DNA from: Pseudoscleropodium purum | Taxonomy: Eukaryota > Streptophyta > Bryopsida > Hypnales > Brachytheciaceae | Direction: 5' to 3' | NCBI GenBank assembly: GCA_963969395.1 | Contig: OZ017799.1 | Coordinates: 6,140,501 to 6,204,500, forward strand | DNA length: 64,000 nucleotides | Shown: positions 24,121 through 36,823 of the stretch, piece after piece | How the letters are laid out: each line of letters begins with the position of its first letter | Numbering within the stretch: the first letter of the stretch is position 1 | Program-made: the position numbers and the translations under genes | The notes under the pieces: model-generated | Databases searched by the model: none | Told to the model about the DNA's origin: nothing | Seen by the model: the letters and a program-made list of their open reading frames with translations, nothing else

Positions 24121-26732
24121 CACCAGATCCTGCCATGAAAAGATCTATCATGTGCATGGGAATTCGGATCAAAAACACACTGGAAAGCAGGATCTCTGCT
24201 TCCCTCAGAAACTTTGTATGCTATGCGGCTGGAGGATATCCCAGTATCCCAACATACCTTACCTTATTCTAGTGGTTGTAAAGTACATTGGATCCAGCTG
24301 CCTGATTTTGTTTTTATTACCTTTGGGGAAAAAAAAAGAAAAGAGCAAGTAGATTGCAAAAAGAACTGAAGAAGCTGCTTGATTTTATTGTTCTTTGTCG
24401 GTTGGACAAAGACTATGGCATCGACTTTCTAGTTTTTAAATCCCAGATACCAAATCCTATCTACAATCGCATTCACACTACACACTATGGTTTGGAGGTT
24501 GGTTGGAGTGGACTATCTTATCACGCCCCCACACCATTCTTGTTATCATTTGGTTTTTGAATAAAAGGAGCAAATCTGGGTTGTGCAACAAAACATCTAC
24601 GATATTTTTTGAGTTTCACAAGCTATTTTTCTTTGATTCCCACACGGAACTTTTTTTGTATTGAATCCATTTTTTCCTATTTAAAAAAACTTTGAACAGA
24701 AATTTTACAAATTTTTTTCTACAATCTATCTTTTTTCCAATGTTTTCCAAAATGCGACTAATTTTTTTTCCTGAATTTCAAGTGTAGGTAGCCATTCCCT
24801 CCATTTCAGTTTGCATTGCTTGCTCAACAATCAATGATCAAAACCAATAAATTAAGAGCCCAGCACTATTTCCGATTTGGAGGGTTTTACTCCGATGGAG
24901 GGAGTAAGAGAGCTCCCTTAAATTGGGGGTGTATCTTAGAATCCAGAATGGAGAAATCTAAATATCAGTAAGCACCTAGAGAGGAGTGCAAAATTAGAGC
25001 TCTGCAACTAGGCCAATGGGGAATCTGCAGAAAGGCTAAGTTATATGTGGGATATACTCACATTCGGAGGAGTTGGAGTTGGGGTAATTTTGTGCTACCT
25101 CTGTTGAGATTGACCACGCTTGATGGTTGACCCAAATCACAGAATTCGCTTAGATTTCATTCTATAAGTACGACTTGCTTCGTGGAGTTGCATTGTACAG
25201 TTCATCTGGATCCTGTGGACCACCGGTACGGAGATTACTTATGGATGAAACACAAATCATTCACCTGATATATATGCATTCATCCAGATATCTGCCACGA
25301 CATCCTACTCAAACAAAGCTCAGAAACAGAGAAATTTTCACAGAAGAATCCACTTACAATTCTTGAGACCGCCACAAATCAAAACCATCCATCCCGGTAC
25401 GACTGTTGGGATTCAACACGGTTTCGGTAATCGGCAACACGTGATTCCAAAAAAAAATTAAGACTTGCAGACAATCTGAGTGCAGATTCATATAACTACG
25501 CCACGGATTCAGAGGTGAACGTGTTCACTGAAAGCAGCTTCTACGTGCTCTTCGGTAACTGGTAATACTCCTGAGTATCTGACGGAGTATCTCACCTGAT
25601 TATTGAACCGAGATTTCCCAAGCAGTCAACTTCAACGGAGAGACTCCCCCCTGTTCCAATGCACACGTCTCTACCTCTACACATGAGCGAGTAACTTCAA
25701 CCAAGTCTCGAAACAGAAAACTCTATATGCTTACCTGTCTCCACAATGCCCAAGCTTCGACAGTTGATTTCGCAGACATTCGGCACATAACATACTTTGA
25801 GCATAAATGGAAAAGTCGGACACACCAGATCAATTCACAAATCCTGATTTCAGGGCCCCAGGTGTGCGAAGACACCCAGAGGTACACACCCCGGTCTACA
25901 GAATCAACACGGAGACCAGGCACATCGCTCAAGAAGTTCAACGACTGCAATTGAGAAAGAAGCACGTGCTTGCTCCTCGAACATTGGTAGAATCTGACTT
26001 GTGACTCTAACGTTCCTCCACATATAGCATGACAAAGAGAAACCCCACTATTCCACACCGCGAGACCCTGCGAGCAAACTTCAACCAACTCTTCCACGCT
26101 CAGGAAACAGGAAAAAACTCCATACGCTTACCTGTCCCCACAATGCCAGGCCTCGAAGGTTGAATTCGTAGTGTTGCATGGGACTTCATCCCTATCCGCT
26201 CTGAACATAATAGATACGTTTAGCATCAAACATATGATGCGCATAAAACTAAACAATATTGCGTCTTAAAAAACACAAGGCCAAATAAGACCTCGTAGCA
26301 TTTTTCATTTATAAAACCATATTTCAGGACCCTGATTTCACCCAAAATACCACAAAATGTGCACCAAAGAAAAGGATATGCCAAGTCCTTTCATAAATAT
26401 ACGCCAGTCCAGACACAGGCATGAAAGTTGCAATAGCAAGGCAGGGGTGCACCTATGATCTCCACGATCTCAAGTAAACGATGATGCTACACAAGTGCAC
26501 CAAACGGTGTTACACTTATCTAATGACTTTATCCCAGCACACATTTAGGACCCTACCACTCCCACAATGGCTCCATAACAGAAAAACCTCCCGAGGGCTA
26601 TCTGCTAATCGCCAACCTCCTATCCCATCCAGGTGAGCACAAATGCAGAAATAATCCACACCTACAACGTGCCAAACCCCACCATGCTCAAGCCCGTGTT
26701 GCTCACACCAATGATGCTCAAACACCTTGCCA
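24121..26732. other. Spacer downstream of the E2 gene
   Basis: AT-rich up to about 24.9 kb, then more balanced composition. A phrase of about 75 bp around GCTTACCTGTCYCCACAATGCC occurs at 25698-25775 and again near 26091-26170, showing an old duplication. A 124-codon minus-strand frame at 25723-26097 is open but has no recognisable domain. This region may include the 3' UTR of the gene ending at 26733. Confidence 0.4.
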
Positions 26733-28882
<2,150 letters not shown>

Positions 28883-28910
28883 GAGTCTGAAATCCTAGCG
28901 CTGGCACTCC

Positions 28911-28950
28911 CAACCAACCAACCAACCAACCAACCACCACCACCACCACG
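28911..28950. repeat. (CCAA)n/(CCA)n microsatellite in the E2 5' region
   Basis: A compound microsatellite of CCAA units followed by CCA units lies about 30 bp upstream of the E2 start codon, probably in the 5' UTR. On the transcribed strand it reads as GGT/TTGG repeats. Confidence 0.9.
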
Positions 28951-29349
28951 GCAGCGAAATCCTCCTCCTGCTCCACACAGCAGCAACAGCACTAAACTGA
29001 GAAGCCTCCGGATCCAAGCACGATCCAAAACCGCCTGCTCCGTGAAACCCTAACGCCAGAAAATGCGCGTGCCAGACCACGGGAATTCGAGGGCGCAAAT
29101 CGACGGGAAAAGAAGTGGCAAATCAGAGCGCAACGCAGGAGACGTGCGCGAGATCAGAGCAGAGAGGCAGGAAGGCACGGGGGTTGCAGCTGCGACGGAG
29201 GGCGGAGGAGGATGGGGCAACGCCAAAACAGCAACAAGGCAAGGCTGAGAAGGAGGCCCGATCGGGAAAAAAAGAGGACCCAGAAAACACAGCTAAGCTG
29301 ATTACTGTAGGAGGGACGTCTTCTAGGGGTGCCTAGAACGTGAGTGCGC

Positions 29350-32300
29350 AGCCTATGAGTAGCCTGCTCCTGTACGAATGTAGGGGTCTGTTCATCTATT
29401 GGGACAGAAAAAAGCACTGTCCGGTTTCATCGCCGTCCAAGACGAAGGGAAGGGCAGGGCAGTTTAAAATTTTGAAGGGCTGCCCGGAAGAGCCAAAATT
29501 TGACAATCCGTAGGTTGTCATTTTACGGTTTGAACTAGAGAAGCTACAAGGTACTGCCAATTTAGGCATATAGTGAGGTCATTGGCGAGCATGTAGGGTG
29601 AACTGATTGTCTGAACTATACTATTGAATTGGTACTACCCTATAACTTCTCTAGCATTAAAATATCGCATGTTTGATTATATGAGATACATGATATGGGA
29701 TACGGACACCAAATTGGTAGGCCTAATTGATTATAGCTTGTTGAATTGGCAGTCTGCCTCAACTACCAATCCTACCTCCTAAAAATGGCTAATAAAAGAA
29801 CATAATTGAATATAGAGTACTTTAATGCCAAGGAAGTGGTCCTTCATGATGACCAAAAATTAATGAAGGTTGTTGTTTTGACAACCAAAGTTATTTTAGG
29901 TTGTTCTTTGTAAATCAATATGAATATTTGCTAGTGGCTTAGTAGAGCAAACTGTCTAATAGGCTTGGCTACCTTAGTGATATATATTAGGCCTTAGTTT
30001 TAGCCTTGTAGGTATGATTAGGAATTTTGCCTTTTGGCAATAGCCTTGTTGCCTTTTCTTCCAATTGAGTGATTGGTTTGTTGCCCATTACCACTTGTTT
30101 GGAGGTAGAATGGATGTTGCATAATGTTATTGTAATGGTGCAATTCATTTTATTGAGACTCTGTATTTATATTGTTTACATTATAGAGCATCACCCTAAG
30201 TAAGAGATTTTCAAAGGGATGGTTCTTTATTTGGGTGCATAATAATTACAAGGGCATAAGCAACCAAGGTAATTCAATTATTATACTCACAATTCTAAGA
30301 TTTGAAAATATTCAAAGATTTTAAGTTATTTAGTTCTATTTATTTCCATAATGATCTAATAGGTTTTTACAAGAAATCTTCAATTATGGCTTTGAACTTT
30401 TATTGAACTTTTTTGTATATTTGAATTAGGTATTTTAGATGCATGCAAATTGAAATTGGAGATTTGAGTTTGTATGTGGATATGGTCCAAATGCTATATG
30501 TTGTTTTAAGAATGCACCTAGTTTAGACAAAATATTCTTCACATGTCAACTATATTGAGCACTACTTTCACATAAAAAAAAATGTGGTAGGTTTGTTCAA
30601 TTCAAGCTTGCTCACCATCTTGTGAGAGAAACTTCTTAGTTCAAAATCATATTTAAGGGAGCCGACCCATTTCCAACCACTTAAGCAATTTTGCATATCT
30701 AGATCGCTATTCTTTTGAGTGGAGAAATTTTCCCATCTACAAAATTAGAGTTTAGAAGGATTCCATATTTTTTCAGAATTTTATTTCTCATAATTTAATT
30801 ACTATCAATTTTTTAGTTGAAGATTATGTTCAACGTATTCTTGTCATGTAGGTCTTCCTATTTCCAACCATAGGTTGGTTGCAAAATAAACAAAGACTTC
30901 AACCAATTGTGATGTGCCACAAGTACATTGGAAGTTGTGCCTTCATTAATGTCTTGTTGATTGATTGGAAAGAATGTAGTCTATATAACAGGAATAGGTC
31001 CCTAAATCAGCTCCCTTAGTCATCATCGTAGAGTAGTTCGAAATTGTAAACTTTATAAGCCCAAATGAGAATTGCAACTGAGAAAAATTTGCAATTGATT
31101 TAATCAGTTTTTGGAGAAATGTAGATCAAGTGGTATGATATGTTAAGCCAATGCATTTAGAAATGATTTGTATTGATTGATATTTGCTAGCTTTTCATTA
31201 TAGAGTGAGAAATCAACATACCTACATGCTTACATGTCTTATTGCAACTTGGAATATTTTATGAGATTTAATTTGTAAATGAAAAATTAAAATGAACTCA
31301 ATTGTTTTTGGAAAATATGATTATGACACTAGAAGAAAAACATGTTCAACACAACCAACTACTATGCAGCTAGTGTCCTATACAACTATTATGCAATTAT
31401 AATCCTCTCTATTGGCACCAAATTTAATGTAATTGTTTTATGTCATTGTTTTATAACATTGATATATTGTTTTAGTTGCAAAGCAATCATTCTACAGTTG
31501 CAAAAAACAACTAGGAAACAACTTGGAAAAGATTGCAACTCTAAAATGACTATAATTGTTTCATAGTTGCTTTTTAGCTATACACATTGTTTTTTAGTTG
31601 TTTCCTAGTTACTTTCAAAGTTCATTCCCATTTGTCTTATATCAATTGTCCCATATCAATTATAAAGAATACCATTAAATTGGATATATAAGACTCATAA
31701 GTTGTTGTAGACTTATACAATGAATTTTTTTGATAGAATTCTAAGATTTCTATAATTTGTACATTTCTACAATATGTAGGAATAAAAAAATAATTAGAAT
31801 TAAAAAAAATTAAAATCTATAAAATTAAAATCTTCAAAGAAGGTACATCTAAAATTTTGAAATCTAGAAAAAGTTAGATTGGAAATTAAAAAATCTATGT
31901 TCCTCAAAATAAACTTAAAAAACAACAAAATGAATACAATGGCTCTAAAAACATTGAATTGGCAAAGTTTACCAAATTGGCCAAAATTCACTATAAGATT
32001 ATGAAGTTTAAGTTTAACCACTAGCAAGCTATGAAAAGCCAAAAATGACTATAAAAAAAGTGTCTCTAAAAGTGAATTAATTCATCTCATTTGAATAGTA
32101 GTATTCAACTTTTGTGCTTCCTTTGCAAATAGTCGCTCATTAAATAAGACAATCACTTTTCCCTCAATTAGGATACATACAGATCTTATCAATCAATTAA
32201 TCACCCCCCCAAAATAAAAAATAAATAGATAAAACACTTGGTTCAAAAAACAAAACAAAATACCTTTGATATGGGTACAATATATGGAATACATAAAAAA

Positions 32301-32577
32301 ATATATATGGATATGATATATGGAATAGAAATGTGTTATATGAAATATGAATATTGTATGATATAGGATATGGTTGTTAATCCTATATAGATTGTAATCT
32401 AGCATGTTGAGAAAAATATACATATTGGGTGATAAAAAATTATTGTATTAATTCATGCACTTACAAAGTGAGTCAATAGTGGAGTGAATTTCACCTTACT
32501 ATGCCTTCAAAAGGAACACCACAATGTCACATGACAGTGTTGATTGTCACTCAATCTCGATGCCCAAGTGCAAAAAA
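29350..32577. other. AT-rich spacer, includes dispersed repeat copy 2
   Basis: Non-coding AT-rich sequence between the E2 promoter and the first TTAA element. Apart from the repeat at 30664-30897 and a patch of GATAT-rich repeats near 32270-32400, nothing is recognised. Confidence 0.5.
30664..30897 (+). repeat. Dispersed repeat, copy 2
   Basis: This is the plus-strand counterpart of 6505-6745, sharing long runs such as TCATGTAGGTCTTC and GGAAGGATTCCATA. The two copies lie 24 kb apart in opposite orientation. No coding content is visible. Confidence 0.7.
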
Positions 32578-32581
32578 TTAA

Positions 32582-32805
32582 CCCTATAAAGATGGGCTAA
32601 TTTCCAAAGAAATCATCATTTTCTAATATCGTGGGAATCAACTGCTTAAAAAAAATGAAAAAGTATTCATTGGCAGTCAAATTACTATAAAAGATGTTCC
32701 CTTTTCACTACAAAACTCAAAGGATGAATAGTTGCACTTCTGTCCTATGCAGGAGAATTCTTTGTCATCCATCGAACACTGAGTGTCTGCAGCAGCGTTA
32801 CAAGG
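32582..32805 (+). mobile_element. TTAA-flanked MITE, copy A
   Basis: A 224-bp non-coding element bounded by TTAA on both sides (32578-32581 and 32806-32809). It starts CCCTATAAAG and ends GCGTTACAAGG. Its interior aligns with copies at 34966-35178 and 57068-57289, including the conserved core GATGAATAGTTGCACTT. TTAA target sites and CC-starting terminal inverted repeats are the hallmark of the piggyBac superfamily. No transposase is present. Confidence 0.65.
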
Positions 32806-32856
32806 TTAAGTTACGTTAACTTCCATGTCACTGAAGAGAAAGCAACATGACTGTAG

Positions 32857-33280
32857 ATGCCAAATGGAGATTACATCATTGGTTTGTTTCCTGAGAGGCT
32901 TTTTGATGTTTTTCTTTCAAATTTTGGAGGACTTGAGAGTCTTGTCACTTATGTTTTTGCAACAATCAAAGCTCATTCAAATTCAATTTTTGCAGCTGTT
33001 AAACATCACATCAAAAACTTCAAGGCTGAAGGTTAATGAAGACAGTCATGATGGAGTGTCAGGTTTTGGAGCATGAAAGAAACTAACTAAAGTTACATGA
33101 TATCATTCAACAATGGGCAGTCAATTGTTGTTTTTAGAAAGTCCACTGTTTTTTTTTTGCAGGTATGGAAGGTGATGCTGGATTGCTAGACATGTAGCAA
33201 ATATGCTTTTATTTTATGAGGAAGAATTCTCTGATTCTGCATTAAAACATCCAAGATGATATAAGGAATGAGCATCCATT
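32857..33280 (+). pseudogene. Possible coding remnant, unknown family
   Basis: Directly after MITE copy A, the plus frame 32857-33036 is open for 59 codons with protein-like content (FPERLFDVFLSNFGG; YVFATIKAHSNSIF). A possible intron runs from the GT at 33032 to the TTTTTTGCAG at about 33163; joining there would add about a dozen codons ending in LLDM. A second coding-like stretch (HVANMLLFYEEEF) follows in another frame. I recognise no family. A small gene, or the relic of one cut by element insertions, fits equally well. Confidence 0.25.
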
Positions 33281-34750
33281 ATTCACTCTGTCTAATAAAT
33301 ATCAACATTTCAAATACGAACACTTGTGATATGAACTTGAATGGATTGGAGAAGTCATTAGGAGAAGTCATTGAACGGGTGTCATTATGTGAATCCATCA
33401 TTTGGGTATTCATTGTACTCTTTGGAATAAGTGTTGTGCTTGAATGGACCTACTGTCAAGTGTTGATGCTGCACTTAGATGATGCTTTGATGAACTTCAA
33501 AAGTGAATGCATCTTTGTTTTCAAGCCAAATTTCTGGCTTCTTTGGCACTTTAGCATGCTATTACTTTTGTATGTTAAAAAATCAACATTATTATTTCAT
33601 CCAAATTCCAGTTAGTTTTGTTACAATAAGTGACAATTATGAGTGTATGTACCATAATTAATTTCTAAGAGAATCTATAGAAGGGATGATGTAGATTTTG
33701 AAATATTGAAGCAATATGAATTTATTATCCTTGACAAGATTTTAGACTTAAAATCTTTTTCTTTTCAAATTTTTCTTTTCTTGGAACAAGGAAACATGCT
33801 TTGATTTGATTTCATGTATAAAAATCATAGAGCATGGAGTAACTAAGTTAGTTACATTGCTAAGGAAGTAGATAAAATTTCTTTTTTTCAACACACTTCA
33901 ATGTGCGCCATTAATTTCATGTATCTCCTATGATTAATTCTTGGAAACATTCACCTTCTAGTGGGTGGATGTCTACTTTCTAAGAATAGACTTCCACATT
34001 GTGAAGGAATTAGAAATTAATTTCTATGTTTTCAAAAGTTGGAAATACCTTTGCCAAGTTCCATGATACTTTCACTTCTATGTCAGTAGGAATAGACTAC
34101 ATTTCAGGGGGTGCTTCACCTTGCTATCTAACAAAAGGTAATGTATCAAAAAGTTCAAGTCCATTGCAAAATAAAGTTTTTTAAAATTTAGAAAATTTCC
34201 ATCTATGCTTTTTATGAGTCTCTCTATTATTTATAAGCCTCCCCTAAATTTTGCTAGATAATAATTTGAATTCTCCTCAAACAACAATTTGAAACACTTT
34301 GATGTATAATTCAAGAAGTTCTTTTTGTCTTTTCTACAAATTAAGTTTGGCTTATTTATGTTTTAAAAGTATCTCCAATGGTTCATAAATCAAGCTTCAA
34401 GCCTAGAGAATTGGCACAATTGCATCTTTCATGGCAAAAACATTAGCCATGACATTCTTCCACATAAGGCTTTTCAACATCTATGCTCACCAAAAATAAC
34501 AAAATTGTTGATAATGAATAGTCCCTTGTTTAGCCTTTTGGAAATGTGATTCATCCTACTTTGAGTGTCCATCAATGGTTGCAAGAAGGACAAAGTTGCA
34601 ATTTCTTACAACCTATTCTTTTGTAGGATCTATTTTTTCAACACTTTGTTCAACTAGACCATTATGACAATTGTAAAAATCTCATCTTCTTGAAGTCCAA
34701 GGCCCTCCATAGCCTTAATTCACTGACATTAATCTATATATAAATGATGC
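33281..34750. other. AT-rich spacer
   Basis: A 115-codon plus-strand frame at 33268-33615 is open and rich in hydrophobic residues, but its composition follows the AT bias and no domain is recognised. Otherwise nothing is seen. Confidence 0.35.
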
Positions 34751-34764
34751 AATATTCATTTTTT

Positions 34765-34950
34765 TGGTGTAAGATGATAAAGAATCCTTTTGTATAAGAT
34801 AGAAGTGTAACTATTCATCTTCAAAATTTTGCGTAAAAAGGGGAGGTTTTATACAATAGTTTGACTACTAATGAGTGCTTTGAGATCTTTTTTAAACCAA
34901 CTATTTACAAAAGGGATGCTTTTCATGGTTACTAGCTTGTCTAGTAAGGG
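34765..34950 (-). mobile_element. TTAA-flanked MITE, copy D (inverted, partial)
   Basis: Read on the minus strand, this starts after TTAA (34951-34954) with CCCTTACTAG. It contains the family core (GATGAATAGTTACACTTCT, complement of about 34815-34840) and the GATTCTTTATCATC phrase near its far end. The distal end is not clearly delimited. It sits head-to-head with copy B, only 15 bp apart. Confidence 0.55.
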
Positions 34951-34965
34951 TTAAATAATCTTTAA

Positions 34966-35178
34966 TTATAAGATGGACTTGTGACCGTCTAAATCATCCC
35001 TTTGAATACCGTGGGAATCATTAGCTTCAAAAAATGTAAAAATACTTGTTGGAAGTCAAACTACTATAGAAGACCTTTCTTTTTTGTAACAAAATTTTGA
35101 GAATGAATAGTTGCACTTCTACCTTATAGAAAGAATTCTCTATCATTCATTGGACACAAAACATCTCCCACATCATGG
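34966..35178 (+). mobile_element. TTAA-flanked MITE, copy B
   Basis: A 213-bp copy with TTAA at 34962-34965 and 35179-35182. The termini have decayed (TTATAAGATG...CATCATGG), but the interior aligns throughout with copies A and C, including GATGAATAGTTGCACTT... or close variants, the GTCAAACTACT phrase and the ATCATYCATTGRACAC phrase near the end. Confidence 0.6.
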
Positions 35179-35399
35179 TTAAGGGAGGATGTTGAATCAT
35201 GCCTAGGAAATGGGCCCAGCAAGGTAATTTGGGGGTTCACTAGGGATAAAAGTAAAAAGAATAACCCTATTTTGAGCCATGTCTAAGGTATGTTTTAAAC
35301 CATTCCTAGTTAAGTCGGGGTCTCTGATTGCAAATATGAACTCAAAATTTGCAGAAAGAAATTTGATTGAAAAATAAAAAATTCCTGCATTTTCCCCTG

Positions 35400-35938
35400 G
35401 GGTAAATCTAGCCTCTTGGGCATGATTTAACGTCCTGCATGGTTAAAACGTCTTTTGATGTGGTTAAAATACCAGGCAGCTGGAGATGCTCTACGAGGTC
35501 AACGATTGTCCAACGTGGAGGTGCTGCGGCCCTCCACGTTAGACTCCACGTCAGAAACGGGACCCAAGGCAACTGCCCTGTGGAGTCCCCTTCTGCCGAC
35601 ACGACTCGTTCCTCCATTTGCCAAGTGGAAAGCGCCTTGAAGCCCAACTAATTCCCGACATCGAACCAGCCTGTTCTCGCGAAGGATCATGAACAGTTCG
35701 AAAGCTCTTGCGAATGATCCGTCATAAACAGATCGAAAGCTCTAGCGAAGGATCAAAAACAGTGCATACTTAACTCCGATGGGTCCTTTGTAATGTGCCC
35801 AGTTTTTGTTGCAGCAGCTAGCTAGACACAAGTCACGCAACGTCAACGGATTGTACACAGTTCAGTTTGTAGGTCAGTCGCCGCGGCAATTCAAGCTTCT
35901 TCGATCGATTGTGCGCCATTTTGATTCCTGCTGAAGAA
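35400..35938 (+). promoter_or_regulatory. Upstream region of the cupin gene with ACGT motifs and a tandem repeat
   Basis: The 540 bp before the cupin start are less AT-rich than the spacer. At 35512-35521 and 35531-35540 lies a perfect 10-bp inverted repeat (AACGTGGAGG / CCTCCACGTT) with a 9-bp spacer, and a third CCACGT follows within 15 bp. Such clustered ACGT cores resemble plant bZIP (G-box/ABRE-type) sites. At 35679-35765 a phrase GCGAAKGATC...CGAAAGCTCT repeats two and a half times with 31-35-bp spacing. A regulatory role is inferred, not shown. Confidence 0.4.
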
Positions 35939-36823
35939 ATGGATCAAGTTTCTTTCAGCGCGAACCAGTACTTTGCGGCGGCACAAGCACTGTCAGGCGT
36001 TCCTGCGATTCTTTCACCAGGTAAATTGGAACAGAGTGATAGAATAACGGAATGCAAGAGTCTTTTAGTTATGTGTCGTTCGCTTGCGTTTCTGATGTCA
36101 TAAGCGGGGTCATAACATTCATGAACTTCAAGGGAGGGGATGCTTTCACTGTATAATTACATCTTGAATGCAAGCTTGCTCATGTTCGGTATTGTGAACC
36201 ACGGTAACACAGTGATTCTGTAGCTCACTGTAGAAGGATCACCCCCCTGCCTTCTTGAACTCCATTTCAGTGTTATGTTGGGGAGTTGAGGCCGGGTTGA
36301 AGTTTTTTACGGGAACGTTTAATTTGACATTGGCTTTCCAGGTGAGGGACTGATGCAGCTCTGGGTGTTCGGCATTCTCACCACGCTCAAGATTACCGCG
36401 AACGAAACTTCTGGCGCCTTCGCGATGCACGAGGTTCTCGTTCCTCCGGGGAATCCAGGTCCGCCCACACACTTCCACACACGCGAGGACGAGTATTTTT
36501 ACGTGACGGAAGGGGAGCTCACGTGGAGTTTAAACGGGAAGGAGCGCATCGCACCGGAGGGCTCCTTTGTGTACATCCCAAGAGGTCTTGTCCACGGGTT
36601 TGCAAACAAGTCGGGGAAGTATGCGCGGATGCTTATCATGTTCACTCCAGGCAAGTTTCAGGAGTTTTTTGTGAAAGTGGGGATACGCACGGAAGGGGCG
36701 TCGGTGAACAGCTTTCCTGGACCTGAGCCGAAACAAGAGGATTTTGAGATGGCGAGGCACTGGATGGAGGTTTACGGATTAGGGTTTACGCCACCTGCTG
36801 AGCACGGGCATTGGGAGTCGTGA
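35939..36823 (+). CDS. Single-domain cupin (quercetin-dioxygenase-like), 187 aa
   Basis: Two exons, 35939-36020 and 36342-36823, are separated by a 321-bp GT-AG intron and join in phase to 187 aa. The protein is a monocupin. Motif 1 is HFHTREDEYFYVTEG (two His, one Glu, then Gly in the canonical spacing, residues about 70-85). Motif 2 is GSFVYIPRGLVHGFAN, exactly the G-x5-P-x-G-x2-H-x3-N pattern. All four metal ligands (three His and one Glu) are therefore present, so an iron, nickel or manganese dioxygenase-like activity is possible, but the substrate cannot be deduced. No signal peptide is evident, so a cytosolic location is likely. The gene is convergent with the FTSHI2 gene 4.6 kb away. 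The ATG chosen is the first in a frame that continues cleanly to the donor. Confidence 0.9.

Noticed and set aside
24135..24275. 46-codon plus-strand frame with basic, protein-like start
   Set aside because: Too short, no family, and it directly follows the repeat cluster; chance cannot be excluded.
25723..26097. 124-codon minus-strand frame downstream of the E2 gene
   Set aside because: Open, but no domain or splice partner; it overlaps a duplicated non-coding phrase and may be 3' UTR.
35408..35690. Overlapping ORFs on both strands before the cupin gene
   Set aside because: Open frames on both strands in a locally GC-rich promoter segment; no conserved motif.
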